Below, one piece after another: positions 47,787 to 56,795 of a DNA stretch of 64,000 nt. The notes below the pieces were generated by a model. It was not told the origin of the DNA and ran no database searches. It saw only the letters and a list, made by a program, of their open reading frames with translations. A program made the translations under genes and the position numbers. The DNA is from JAJXWB01 sp037044955. Its GTDB lineage: Bacteria; Pseudomonadota; Alphaproteobacteria; Rhizobiales; Beijerinckiaceae. The DNA lies in contig JBAOHX010000010.1 of NCBI GenBank assembly GCA_037044955.1, positions 1 to 64,000 on the forward strand, given 5' to 3'. The first letter of the stretch is position 1. The number at the start of each line of letters is the position of its first letter.

Positions 47787-47966
47787 CCTAACCGTAAGGG
47801 CCGCGTCCGGTAACACGGATGCCGCAGTCCAAGTCGAGGGAGGACGCCGGAATTCGCACGATCCCACCGGGGATCGGAAGAGCCACAGAGCCACGCGAAA
47901 ACCGGTTCAAGGACACGGGCAGACAACGGGAGCGGGAGCAGCGGTGGCTGTCCCGCTCTTTTTCTT
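47787..47966 (+). ncRNA. structured non-coding RNA candidate
   Basis: About 175 bases between a promoter-like pair (47752-47780) and a strong terminator, in the 491-base gap between proS and the RraA-like gene. Both flanking genes are on the other strand, so this is not a leader. Hairpins visible: GCGTCCG / CGGATGC near 47803-47823 and CGATCCC / GGGATCG near 47859-47876. No open frame with a ribosome site fits. I compared it by eye with SRP RNA, tmRNA and RNase P RNA features and found none. It could be 6S-like by size but I cannot show that. The rest of the gap (47521-47751, 47967-48011) shows no gene. Confidence 0.5.
47930..47966 (+). terminator. rho-independent terminator of the ncRNA candidate
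   Basis: Outer stem GAGCGGGA / TCCCGCTC, inner stem CAGC / GCTG, followed by TTTTTCTTTT on the + strand. Neither neighbouring gene is oriented to use it. Confidence 0.9.
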
Positions 47967-48011
47967 TTCAGGCCCATTTTTCTTTTTGCCGGCGCTTTGC
48001 AGCGACCGGCG

Positions 48012-48633
48012 CTACTTCTTCGCGTAGGCGCCCGTGTAGGTTCCGTCCGCGATCGCCGCCATGATCTCGGCCTCGCGCGCCAATTGCCTGCCGACCGCCA
48101 ACGCCAGATCGGCGGCAATGGCGGGCGAGAACGTCACGACGCCGTCCTCGTCGCCGACGACGATGTCGCCCGGCGAGACCACATTGCCGGAGATCGACGA
48201 CGGGCACATCGAGCGCGCCCGGGCCGTCCTTGTAGGGCCCGCGATGGTTCACGCCGCGCGCGAAACAGGGGAAGTCGGACGCCGCGAAGGCCGCGGAATC
48301 CCGGATCGCGCCGTCGATGACGAAACCGGCGACGCCGCGCTTTTCCGCAATCGCCTTCATGATCTCGCCGACCAGCGCCCGCGACGTGTCCCCCTCGCCG
48401 GCGACCACGACGACGTCGCCCGGCTCGACGAGATCGAGCATCTTGTGGATGAACTGATTGTCGCCCGGCCGCGTGCGCACGGTTCTCGCGGGACCGACGA
48501 GATGGCCCTTGCGGTGGAAGGGCCGCAGGCCCGAAAGGCCCGCGAGCCGATCGAGATTGTCGCTGATGACGGCGGTCGGCGCGTCGCGGAAGGCGTCGAT
48601 CAGCGTGCGGTCGGGTCTGTCGAAGATCGGCAT
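48012..48633 (-). CDS. RraA-family protein (aldolase-type), frameshift near 48198
   Basis: A 206-residue RraA-like fold protein. It shows ISDNLDRLAGLSGLRPF, VVVAGEGDTSRALVGEIM, GFVIDGAIRDSAAF and, after removing one base near 48198, VSPGDIVVGDEDGVV. The GDIV..DEDGVV and DGAIRD motifs match 4-hydroxy-4-methyl-2-oxoglutarate / oxaloacetate aldolases as well as RraA (RNase E regulator), and these cannot be told apart here. The start is the ATG at 48633 behind AAGGAGCC. It stands alone between a family A palindrome and the ncRNA region. Confidence 0.85.
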
Positions 48634-48670
48634 CGTGGCTCCTTGGGCACAAGCGGCGCTCAAGTTAAAT

Positions 48671-48786
48671 CGTCATTGCGAGGAGCTCCGGTGAAACCGC
48701 AACGCGGTTTCACCTGTAGCGACGAAGCAATCCATCCACGCGGACTCGCCCGGTGGATGGATTGCTTCGCTCCGCTCGCAATGACA
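48671..48786. repeat. family A paired palindrome, copy 4
   Basis: Family A ends with the extra internal hairpin, arms 48690-48700 and 48704-48714, as in copy 2 (2891-3008) but with one C-G pair in place of T-A. Lies between tgt and the RraA-like gene. Confidence 0.85.
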
Positions 48787-48810
48787 CGCATCAAGCCAAC
48801 ATCTCCACGC

Positions 48811-49932
48811 CTATGCGCCTTCGCCTTGCGTCCAGCCGTCTTTGCACTGCGCGACATAATCCGCGTAGCGCCGCTCCGCGATCGCTTTGCGCGCGCCGGC
48901 CATCATGTCCTGGTAATAGGCGAGATTGTTCCAGGTCAGCAGCATCATCGCCAGTATCTCGCCTGATTTCACGAGATGATGCAGATAGGCGCGCGAATAG
49001 TCTCGCGCAGCAGGGCAAGTCGATTCCGGATCGAGCGGGCGCGGATCGGCGGCGTGCCTGGCGTTCCGGAGGTTGACGCGGCCGAAGCGCGTATAGGCGA
49101 GCCCGTGCCGCCCCGCGCGCGTCGGCATGACGCAATCGAACATGTCTATGCCGCGCGCGACGCTCTGGAGGATGTCGTCGGGCGTGCCGACGCCCATGAG
49201 ATAGCGCGGCTTTGAAGCCGGCAGATGCGGCTCGACCGTCTCGATCATCGCCAGCATGACGTCCTGCGGCTCGCCGACCGCAAGCCCGCCGACCGCGAGG
49301 CCGTGGAAATCCATGTCCGCGAGCGCCTTCGCGCTCTCGACGCGCAAGGGCCTGTCGTCGCCGCCCTGCACGATGCCGAAGACCGCCCTGCCCTCGCGTT
49401 CCTGAAACGCCTTGCGCGAACGCTCGGCCCAGCGCAGCGACAGGCGCATGGCGCGCTCCTGATCCTCGCGCGAAGCCGGCAGGCGAATGCATTCGTCGAA
49501 CTGCATCTGGATGTCGGAGCCGAGCAGCGCCTGGATTTCCATGGAGCGCTCGGGCGTCAGCACATGCTTCGAGCCATCAATGTGCGACTGGAAGGTCACG
49601 CCCTTCTCGTCGAGCTTGCGCAGCTTGGCGAGCGACATGACCTGGAAGCCGCCGGAATCGGTGAGGATCGGATGCGGCCAGTTCATGAATTTGTGCAGGC
49701 CGCCGAGTTCGGCGACGCGCTCCGCGCCCGGCCGCAGCATCAGGTGGTAGACGTTGCCGAGCACGATGTCGGCGCCCAGTTCCCGCACCTGTCCGGCATA
49801 CATGGCCTTGACGGTCGCCGCCGTGCCCACGGGCATGAAAGCGGGTGTGCGGATTTCGCCGCGCCCGGTCGTGATGACGCCCGTGCGGGCGGCGCCGTCG
49901 ACAGCGCCGATCTTGAGGGAGAAGCCGGTCAT
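48811..49932 (-). CDS. tgt: tRNA-guanine transglycosylase Tgt
   Basis: Exchanges guanine-34 for preQ1 in Asp, Asn, His and Tyr tRNAs; QueA then finishes queuosine. The 373-residue TIM barrel has TPAFMPVGTAATVK, the general-base segment ILTDSGGFQVMS (Asp92) and the nucleophile segment GIDMFDCVMPTR near 261-272. The zinc region reads STCPAARDYSRAYLHHL then LLTWNNLAYY. Compared with the usual Cys-x-Cys-x2-Cys...His, only one Cys (306) is left. The adjacent motifs are intact, so the fold is clear; zinc binding is doubtful. queA is 6.9 kb upstream instead of adjacent. Confidence 0.95.
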   Translation of the reverse strand: MTGFSLKIGAVDGAARTGVITTGRGEIRTPAFMPVGTAATVKAMYAGQVRELGADIVLGNVYHLMLRPGAERVAELGGLHKFMNWPHPILTDSGGFQVMSLAKLRKLDEKGVTFQSHIDGSKHVLTPERSMEIQALLGSDIQMQFDECIRLPASREDQERAMRLSLRWAERSRKAFQEREGRAVFGIVQGGDDRPLRVESAKALADMDFHGLAVGGLAVGEPQDVMLAMIETVEPHLPASKPRYLMGVGTPDDILQSVARGIDMFDCVMPTRAGRHGLAYTRFGRVNLRNARHAADPRPLDPESTCPAARDYSRAYLHHLVKSGEILAMMLLTWNNLAYYQDMMAGARKAIAERRYADYVAQCKDGWTQGEGA

Positions 49933-49995
49933 GGCGGCTTCATAGAGGGGTGTGGCGCGCGGGGCTAGGGCGTAGGGAATGCTGATCGTCAGCGC

Positions 49996-50140
49996 CCTCC
50001 CTCCCCTTTATGGGGAGGGTGGCGAGCGATTAGCGAGCCGGGTGGGGTGGGAGTCCGTCACACCCGAGCCGACGCCTGCGGCGTCGGACCCCACCCGCAT
50101 GGCTTCGCCATGCGACCTCCCCATGAAGGGGAGGTAGGGG
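49996..50140. repeat. family D paired palindrome, copy 2
   Basis: CTCCCCTTTATGGGGAG hairpin at the left, CTCCCCATGAAGGGGAG at the right, GGGTGGGG and CCCCACCC boxes and a CCGACGCCTGCGGCGTCGG hairpin inside. Between the divergent tgt and methyltransferase-like genes. Confidence 0.8.
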
Positions 50141-50189
50141 CGCCCGTACTCGGCTTGCTCCCTAAGCAAGCGGCGCTTATGCACCGCCC

Positions 50190-50879
50190 ATGATCCCCTG
50201 GGTCCACATCGACACATCCGAAATCCCCGGAGGCGAGGGAACGCTGCGCCTGAAGCGGCGCGGCGCCGAATTCTCGATCATGCTCGGCGACATCGAGCTG
50301 ATGAACTCCCGCCTCTCGGGCTCAGAACAGGCGCTGGCGACGCTTGCCTGCGAGCGGTTGCGCGAGAACCCTGCCCCCCGTTTCCTGATCGGCGGCCTCG
50401 GCATGGGCTTCACGCTTCGCGCAGCGCTGGAGCGGCTCGGGCCTCGAGCGCAGGTCGCCGTCGCGGAACTCGTGCCGGCCGTCGTCGCCTGGGCGCGCGG
50501 GCCGATGGCGGAGGTCTTCGCCGGCAGCCTCGAGGATTCCCGCGTCAAAATCCGCGAGGCGGACGTGGGCGCCGTCATCGACGAGGCGCGCGGCGCGTGG
50601 GACGCCATTCTGCTGGACGTCGACAACGGGCCGGACGGGCTGACGCGGGCCTCCAACGACCGGCTCTATTCCGCGACCGGACTACAGGCGGCGCGCGAGG
50701 CGCTGCGGCCGGGCGGCCTGCTGGCCGTCTGGTCCTCCGGGCCGGACGCCGCCTTCACGAAGCGGCTGAAGAGCGCCGGTTTCGCCGTCGAGGAGGTTCG
50801 CGCCCGCGCCAACGGCAAGCGCGGCGGAGCGCGGCACGTGATCTGGATCGGGACCAAGCCGGGGCGGGCGACGAGGTAG
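50190..50879 (+). CDS. spermidine synthase-like methyltransferase-fold protein
   Basis: A 229-residue Rossmann-fold protein. Residues 1-60 carry FSIMLGDIELMNSRLSGSE, reminiscent of the N-terminal strands of spermidine synthases. The nucleotide site is FLIGGLGMGFTLRAAL, followed by VAVAELVPAVVAWARG and AILLDVDNGPDGL. Whether it makes polyamines is unclear: the Asp residues of true SpeE active sites are not evident. The start is the ATG at 50190. Expression is probably from the palindrome-rich gap shared with tgt. Confidence 0.75.
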   Translation: MIPWVHIDTSEIPGGEGTLRLKRRGAEFSIMLGDIELMNSRLSGSEQALATLACERLRENPAPRFLIGGLGMGFTLRAALERLGPRAQVAVAELVPAVVAWARGPMAEVFAGSLEDSRVKIREADVGAVIDEARGAWDAILLDVDNGPDGLTRASNDRLYSATGLQAAREALRPGGLLAVWSSGPDAAFTKRLKSAGFAVEEVRARANGKRGGARHVIWIGTKPGRATR

Positions 50880-50928
50880 CCTAGCGCGGCGCGAGGCATT
50901 ATACGGGCGACCGACGGTTTTGAAGAGT

Positions 50929-51064
50929 GTCATCCCGGACGATCGCGGAGCGATCGAGCCGGGATCCAGGAGCCACGACAGCATTGCTGCGTCGTCGACC
51001 CGGCTCTGGATCCCCGCTTCTGGTCGAAGTCGGCAACAGCCGACTTCGTACCTGCGGGGATGAC
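50929..51064. repeat. family B paired palindrome, copy 5
   Basis: Ends GTCATCCCGGACGATCG and CTGCGGGGATGAC, with a nested GAAGTCGGCaacaGCCGACTTC hairpin near 51024-51047 resembling the 28-base palindrome of 32054. Lies directly before argG. Confidence 0.8.
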
Positions 51065-51094
51065 ATGCACAGCGCTTGTTCGAGGAGACAGAAC

Positions 51095-52438
51095 GTGGAC
51101 GGCAAGATTCTGCAGCGGCTGCCCGCCGGCGAGAACGTCGGCATCGCCTTTTCAGGCGGCCTGGACACCAGCGCGGCCGTCCACTGGATGCGCGCCAAAG
51201 GCGCCCTGCCGCACGCCTATACCGCCAATCTCGGCCAGCCCGACGAGAGCGACTACGACGACATTCCGCGTAAAGCGCTCGCCTATGGCGCGGTGGCGGC
51301 GCGGCTCATCGACTGCCGGCCGCAACTCGTGGCCGAAGGCATCGCCGCCATCCAGTGCGGCGCCTTCCACATCACCACCGCCGGCGCGACCTATTTCAAC
51401 ACGACGCCGCTCGGCCGCGCGGTGACCGGCACGACGCTGGTGCGCGCGATGATGGAGGACGGCGTCAACATCTGGGGCGACGGGTCGACCTACAAGGGCA
51501 ACGACATCGAGCGTTTCTACCGCTACGGCCTGCTGACCAATCCTTCGCTGCGCATCTACAAGCCCTGGCTCGACCAGCAATTCATCGACGAACTCGGCGG
51601 CCGCAAGGAGATGAGCGAATACATGGCCGCCGCCGGCTTCGAGTACAAGGCGAGCGTCGAGAAGGCCTATTCGACGGATTCGAACATCCTCGGCGCGACG
51701 CACGAGGCCAAGGACCTCGAATATCTCAACGCCGGCGTGAACATCGTCAATCCGATCATGGGCGTCGCCTTCTGGAAGGACGAGGTGAAGGTCGCGCGGG
51801 AAACCGTGACGGTGCGCTTCGAGCAGGGCCAGCCGGTCGCGCTCAACGGCAAGACCTTCGACAGCGCGCTCGACCTCTTCACCGAGGCCAATGTCATCGG
51901 CGGCCGTCACGGGCTCGGCATGTGCGACCAGATCGAGAACCGCATCATCGAGGCCAAGAGCCGCGGCATCTACGAGGCGCCCGGCATGGCGCTGCTGTTC
52001 ATCGCCTACGAGCGGCTGGTCACAGGCATCCACAACGAGGATACGATCGAGCAGTACCGCAACAACGGCCGCCGCCTGGGCCGCCTGCTGTACCAGGGCC
52101 GCTGGTTCGACCCGCAAACCCTCATGTTGCGCGAAACAGCGCAGCGCTGGGTAGCGAGTGCGATCACGGGCGAAGTGACGATCGAACTCAGGCGCGGCAA
52201 CGACTATTCGATCATGGATACGTCGAGCCCGAACCTCACCTATCACCCTGAAAGGCTGACGATGGAAAGCGGCGCGGGCTCGTTCACGCCCGCCGACCGC
52301 ATCGGCCAGCTCACCATGCGCAACATGGACATCGCCGACACGCGCGAGAAGCTCGGGCTCTACAACGGCGTCGGCCTGCTCGGCGGCTCCGATTTCGAGG
52401 CGCTGGCGCTGCCGAAGGCGGGCGACAAGAAGGACTGA
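51095..52438 (+). CDS. argG: argininosuccinate synthase ArgG (E. coli-like type)
   Basis: Joins citrulline and aspartate in arginine synthesis. It has the ATP loop GIAFSGGLDTSAAV, then TANLGQPDESDYDDIP, GDGSTYKGNDIERFYRYGL and IGGRHGLGMCDQIENRIIEAKSRGIYEAPG. From the GTG at 51095, with AGGAG seven bases upstream, it is 447 aa, the exact length of the E. coli enzyme. The open frame upstream is repeat DNA. This longer type differs from the ~400-residue form common in bacteria. It opens the accessory block between tgt and queA and may have been acquired with it. Confidence 0.95.
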   Translation: MDGKILQRLPAGENVGIAFSGGLDTSAAVHWMRAKGALPHAYTANLGQPDESDYDDIPRKALAYGAVAARLIDCRPQLVAEGIAAIQCGAFHITTAGATYFNTTPLGRAVTGTTLVRAMMEDGVNIWGDGSTYKGNDIERFYRYGLLTNPSLRIYKPWLDQQFIDELGGRKEMSEYMAAAGFEYKASVEKAYSTDSNILGATHEAKDLEYLNAGVNIVNPIMGVAFWKDEVKVARETVTVRFEQGQPVALNGKTFDSALDLFTEANVIGGRHGLGMCDQIENRIIEAKSRGIYEAPGMALLFIAYERLVTGIHNEDTIEQYRNNGRRLGRLLYQGRWFDPQTLMLRETAQRWVASAITGEVTIELRRGNDYSIMDTSSPNLTYHPERLTMESGAGSFTPADRIGQLTMRNMDIADTREKLGLYNGVGLLGGSDFEALALPKAGDKKD

Positions 52439-52476
52439 GGCAAGGCCTCCCACGCGCCCTTGATGGAGGATCGGTC

Positions 52477-53457
52477 ATGGCGCGGTGGATCGTCCGGGCG
52501 CTCGGTCTTGTCGTACTCGCGCTCGCCGCGGCCGGCGCCTGGGTCTACTGGGGGCTGACGCATCATCCGGACGCGGCGTCCTATGCGACGCGCGCTCCCG
52601 GTCCCGCCAGGACGAACGTGCGCGTAACCTATCTCGGCGTTTCGACCCTGCTGTTCGACGACGGCGAAACGCAGATCATGACCGACGGGTTCTTTTCGCG
52701 ACCGAGCCCGGTGGAATTGTTCGCCGGCAAGATCGCGCCGAACGAACGGGTCATCGAGGCGTCGCTTGCGCGCGCCGGCGTGAAGAAGCTCGCCGCGCTG
52801 ATCGTCTGTCATTCGCACTACGACCACGCGCTGGATACGGCTGTGGTCGCAAACCACACGGGCGCTGTCGTCGTCGGATCGCAATCGACCGCGAATGTCG
52901 CGCGCGGCGGCGGCGTTCCCGAAGACAGGATCAGGACGCCCGCGCTCGGCGAGACCCTTTCGTTCGGCAAGTTCCGGATAAGTCTGCTCGCCTCGCGCCA
53001 TGTGCCGAACGGTTATCCGACGGGGACGATCGATGCGCCGCTCGAGCCGCCGGCGCGCGCCAATGCGTGGAAGCTCGGCGCGGCCTACGCCGTCCTGATC
53101 GAGCACGACGGGCGGGCGCTGCTGGTCAACGGCAGCGCCGGATTCGAGCCCGGCGCGCTGGACGGCCACAAGGTCGACACGGCATATCTCGGCGTCGGCG
53201 CGCTCGGCAAGACGACAGACGGCTACATGTCCGACTATTGGCGGGAGACGGCGACGGCGACCGGCGCGCGGCGGGTCGTCGCCATCCACTGGGACAATTT
53301 CGCCCGGCCCCTCGACCAGCCGCTGCAGCCGCTGCCGCAGCTTGTCGACGATTTCCCGCGGTCGATGGATTTTCTGCGACGACGCGGGCGCGAGACCGGC
53401 GTGCGGATCGAGCTGCCGCAGGGCTGGCAAACATTCGACGCGTTCGCCAGCCCTTAG
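52477..53457 (+). CDS. metallo-beta-lactamase-fold hydrolase, membrane-anchored or secreted
   Basis: A 326-residue MBL-fold protein. Residues ~5-28 are a hydrophobic signal or anchor helix (ALGLVVLALAAAGAWVYWG). The metal motif is CHSHYDHALD near residue 113, with further ligands likely at SRHVPNG and the late AIHWDNF. The spacing fits a binuclear hydrolase acting outside the cytoplasm. The substrate is unknown. The ATG at 52477 has TGGAGGATC upstream. It follows argG by 38 bases and may be co-transcribed. Confidence 0.83.
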   Translation: MARWIVRALGLVVLALAAAGAWVYWGLTHHPDAASYATRAPGPARTNVRVTYLGVSTLLFDDGETQIMTDGFFSRPSPVELFAGKIAPNERVIEASLARAGVKKLAALIVCHSHYDHALDTAVVANHTGAVVVGSQSTANVARGGGVPEDRIRTPALGETLSFGKFRISLLASRHVPNGYPTGTIDAPLEPPARANAWKLGAAYAVLIEHDGRALLVNGSAGFEPGALDGHKVDTAYLGVGALGKTTDGYMSDYWRETATATGARRVVAIHWDNFARPLDQPLQPLPQLVDDFPRSMDFLRRRGRETGVRIELPQGWQTFDAFASP

Positions 53458-53566
53458 AGCATATCCCGCAAAAGTTGCAGACTTTTGCGACGAGGATATG
53501 CGACGAAAACAACAAGATAGAGTGGGTCACGCGCTTCCGTGAAAGCGTGACGCGCTCTAGCAAGCG
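53456..53566. repeat. family G interspersed palindrome
   Basis: Starts TAGAGCATATCC, holds CGCAAAAGTTGCAGACTTTTGCG, a second hairpin CGTCACGC-like near 53530-53560 and ends GCGCTCTAG. Elements of this build are frequent in Hyphomicrobiales. It separates the convergent metallo-hydrolase and hydroxylase genes and likely terminates both. Confidence 0.75.
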
Positions 53567-53569
53567 CCG

Positions 53570-55481
53570 TCAGTCTCGCGACCGCATGAACGCATCGAAA
53601 TAGGCCGCCAGTTCCTTGTGCGCATCGAACGGCAGCACGTGCGCCACGTATTGGTCGGGACGCACGATCACCAGCGCGCCGCGATCTCGATCGAGCCCAC
53701 GCAGGTTGAAGATATCAGGCCCGTTCTTCAGATCGGCGCAGAACATCTTTTCATAGTCGCGCAGGCCGAGCCTGCCCTTCGCGGGCAGCAGGAAGGACGG
53801 CATGTCCTGCACCCGCAGGTCGCGGTGGGCCTGCTGGAAGATCGCGCGAAAATCGATGACGGAATTGATGTCGGCGCCCGCGCGCGTATAGCGCTTCACC
53901 GGCGAAGCGGGATCATTCGCTGAGCCAGTCGCACAATTTGCGGATCGGCGCATTCGCCGCCATCGGGTCCTCGCGGCCGCAGAAGGCGAGGAGGCGCCAG
54001 CGGCCGTCGGCGAGCAGCACGTCGCCGAGACGTTGCGGCTTGCCGTCGCCGAGCCGGATGACGGGGCCGGAATGAAAGCGCGCGCCGATCTCGAAGCCCT
54101 TGGCGAGATGCTGATGCGTGCTCTTGCCCGTCAGCAGCGACGGCTTGTAGACGGTGGCGACGCCGGCCGTGTAGCGGCCGTGCTGCATGAAATATTCCTG
54201 AATTTGCGCGGGCTCGACGCCATCGGGCTTTTCCGGCGACTTCAGCGGCTTCGACAGCATCTGCGTCCATTCGCGGTCGAAATCGATCAGGTTCTTGGCG
54301 ATCGTCTGGCGCTCGGCCGAATAGGTGTGCAGGAAGTCCGGATCGCATTGCCCGCGCAGCACGGCCGCCAGTTTCCAGCCGAGGTTGAACGTGTCCTGCA
54401 TCGACACGTTCATGCCCTGCCCCGCCTTGGCGCTGTGCGTATGGCAGGCGTCGCCGGCGATGAAGACGCGCGGCGCCTTCGTCTGCCCGTCCATGACGTC
54501 GTCGAACTTGTCGCAGAGGCGCTGGCCGACCTCGTAGACCGACCACCACGCCACTTCCTTCACGTCGAGCGTCCAGGGATGGAAGATTCTTTGCGCGGCG
54601 GCGATCAGGTAGTCGATGGTGACTTCCTTGTTTGGCACGCGCTTGTCCTTGGCGACCTTGTCGAGTTCGACATAGACGCGCACGAGATAACCGCCCTCGC
54701 GCGGGATCAGCACGATCGCGCCCTCGGTCGCCGACTGGATGAGCGACTTGAGGCGAATGTCGGGGAAGGTCGTGACGGCCAGAATGTCCATCACGCCCCA
54801 CGCCTGATTGGCGAAATCGCCCTTGAGCTCACGGCCCAGCGCCTGCCGCACGCCCGAACGCGCGCCGTCGCAGCCGACCACATATTTCGCGCGCACGGTT
54901 TCGGTCTGGCCCTTGTGCGCCTCGTCGATGCGTTCGAGCGTGACGGTGACGGGATGGTCGCCGTCGCTTCCCACCTTCAGGCCGGCGAAGCGGCGCGAAT
55001 AGAGCGGCTCGAGGCGATGCGCCGACTTGCGCATGCATTCGAGATAGAAATCGTGCACGCGCGCCTGGTTCATGATGACATGCGGAAAATCTGACAGGCC
55101 GTCCTCGACGTCCTGAATGCGGCCGGAGCGCACGATGTTCTCGCGCCTGGAATTGTCGGGCTTCCAGAAGGTCGTCTCGTTCACCCAATAGGCCTGTTTC
55201 TGCAGGCGCTCGCGAAAGCCGAAGCCCTCGAACATTTCCATCGAACGGCAGGCGACGCCGTCGGCCTGGCCGAGCTGCAGCGGGCCGTCCTTCTGCTCGA
55301 CGATGCAGGTCGTGATGTCGGGGAAAGCGGCGAGCTGCGCGGCGAGCGTGAGTCCGGCCGGCCCGCAGCCGACGATCAGCACGTCGACTTCGGCCGGCGG
55401 CTTGTCGGTGGGCGCCGTGCGGGCGGCGGCGGGCGTAAGCTCGGGATCGCCATAGCGATAGCCATCAACGTGAAATTGCAT
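53570..55481 (-). CDS. FAD-dependent aromatic hydroxylase, MobA/phenol 2-monooxygenase-like (frameshift near 53921)
   Basis: A group A flavoprotein monooxygenase. It has FAD motif VLIVGCGPAGLTLA (residues ~34-47), DG motif VVGCDGARSGVRQALG, GD motif FIAGDACHTHSAKAGQGMNVSMQDTFNLGWKL, and a C-terminal thioredoxin-like domain (residues ~480-636) split off by one inserted base near 53921. Corrected length is about 636 aa. Length and the N-terminus MQFHVDGYRYGDP resemble 3-hydroxybenzoate 4-monooxygenase (MobA) of Comamonas. Divergence from a MarR gene parallels mobA-mobR there. The exact phenolic substrate is unproven. The ATG at 55481 follows CAGGGAG. Confidence 0.87.
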
Positions 55482-55541
55482 GGTTGAACTCCCTGAAGAT
55501 TGTTGTCTGGCGCCGCAGGACGAAACGTCGCGGAAGCGGCC

Positions 55542-55580
55542 TATTGATAAGTGTACTGATGATTGGTATGCTTGTCAATA
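55542..55580. promoter_or_regulatory. MarR operator palindrome carrying two superimposed opposed promoters
   Basis: Arms TATTGATAAGTGTAC (55542-55556) and GTATGCTTGTCAATA (55566-55580) form an inverted repeat with a nine-base centre, 12 of 15 bases matching. On + it reads TTGATA-N17-TATGCT (towards the regulator), on - TTGACA-N17-TACACT (towards the hydroxylase). Each promoter uses one arm for its -35 and the other for its -10. A dimer bound here would block both. Confidence 0.8.
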
Positions 55581-55604
55581 ATGGCCACATCGGGATTTTC
55601 AACG

Positions 55605-56060
55605 ATGGACGCAACCGAGACTCCCGGACATCTGGCGCGACGCTTTCAGCAGATCGCGGTGGCGATCTTCTATGCGGAGGTGGAGGCCGCGGGTTGCGAC
55701 CTGACGCCCGTGCAATATGCGGCGCTGGCGCGCATCGCGGATGCGCCGGGGCTCGACCAGGCGACGCTCGCCGGCCTCATCGCCTACGACCGCACCACGA
55801 TCGGCGGCGTGGTCGACAGGCTGGTGGAGAAGGGCCTCGTCGCGCGCGAAATCAGCCGCAAGGACAGGCGCGCGCGCGAATTGCGCATCACCGACACGGG
55901 CGCCGCGATCCTGAAGAAAATCGCGCCCGCGGTAGCCGAGACGCAGCGCATCCTGCTCAGCGGCCTCGGCGAGAAGGAAGCCGCGCAATTCATGAAGCTC
56001 CTGAAGAAGGCGATCGCCGCGCTCAACGATCTTTCGCGCGCGCCAATGCGGGAGGGGTGA
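55605..56060 (+). CDS. MarR-family transcriptional regulator
   Basis: A 151-residue winged-helix regulator: helix-turn-helix LDQATLAGLIAYDRTTIGGVVDRLVEKGLV and wing DRRARELRITDTG near residues 55-100. By position it controls the divergent hydroxylase, as MobR does for mobA, and probably itself through the palindrome 55542-55580. I choose the ATG at 55605 because the predicted transcription start (~55579) would make the ATG at 55581 leaderless, and CGGGA lies before 55605. A longer form from 55563 (TTG) would start inside the operator. The ligand is probably an aromatic acid or phenol. Confidence 0.9.
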   Translation: MDATETPGHLARRFQQIAVAIFYAEVEAAGCDLTPVQYAALARIADAPGLDQATLAGLIAYDRTTIGGVVDRLVEKGLVAREISRKDRRARELRITDTGAAILKKIAPAVAETQRILLSGLGEKEAAQFMKLLKKAIAALNDLSRAPMREG

Positions 56061-56072
56061 GAATACGGTCCC

Positions 56073-56694
56073 CTACTTCTTCCACAAATTCGTCGAATAG
56101 CCGGTCTGCACGCGCTCGTCGATCGCGGCCGCCATCGCCTCGTCGCCGCCGACGCGCGGGGCGATGATCTTGCCGAAGAGAATGCGCTGCGCCGGCGGCC
56201 AGCTTTCCGGGTCCCACAATTTCGCGCGCAGCATGGCGCGCGCGCAATGGAAGTAGCAGCGCTCGACATGGATGCGGATCGCCAGCAGCGCCGGACGCTC
56301 CGGCGTCCCGAGTTTTTCACGCAGGTCGGCGTCGTCGAAGATTTCCGCGCGACCGGTGACGCGCAACGTCTCGCCCGTGCGCGGTTTGAGAAAGATCAGG
56401 CCGATGCGCCCGGTCTCGAGAATGTTCGACAGGCCGAAAGGCGAGATTGTTGCCGGGGCGCTCTGGCATGAGCAGCGTCGTCTCGTTCTCGATGCGCACG
56501 AAACCGGGCTCGTCGCCCTTGGGCGAGGCCTCGACCACGCCGTCCTTGCTGACCGTCGACAGGATCGCGAAGGCGGAAGCGCGGATGAAATCGGCCGATT
56601 GTTCGTCGAGATGCGAAAGCACCTTCGCTTTCGTCGCCTCGCGCGGGTCGCCGAGCACGGCGCGCAATTGTTCGAGCGTTTCGATGCGGCTCAT
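56073..56694 (-). CDS. pyridoxamine 5'-phosphate oxidase-like FMN-binding protein (frameshift near 56436)
   Basis: A split-barrel flavin-binding protein. The N-terminal half (HLDEQSADFIRASAFAILSTVSKDGVVEASPKGDEPGFV) and the C-terminal half (LRVTGRAEIFDD, IHVERCYFHCARAMLRAKLW) join after deleting one base near 56436, giving 206 aa. The pattern is that of the MSMEG_1061/YwbI-type subgroup of pyridoxamine oxidase-like proteins; these seldom act in vitamin B6 synthesis. The start is the ATG at 56694. It is convergent with the MarR gene and separated from queA by a family B palindrome. Confidence 0.8.
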
Positions 56695-56710
56695 GGCTTC
56701 CTCCCGAAAC

Positions 56711-56795
56711 TGTCATCCCCGCGCAAGCGGGGATCCAGGGCAACGTCGAAAACTGTTGACGTGACCACTGGATGCCCGCCTTCGCGGGCATGACA
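56711..56795. repeat. family B paired palindrome, copy 6
   Basis: Left arm GTCATCCCCGCGCAAGCGGG, right arm CCCGCCTTCGCGGGCATGAC, short spacer, between queA and the oxidase-like gene. Confidence 0.85.

Noticed and set aside
47787..47966. Identity as SRP RNA, tmRNA or RNase P RNA
   Set aside because: The conserved GGAAGCAGCC-type SRP loop, tmRNA start and tag region, and RNase P core motifs are not seen by eye. 6S RNA could not be shown or excluded.
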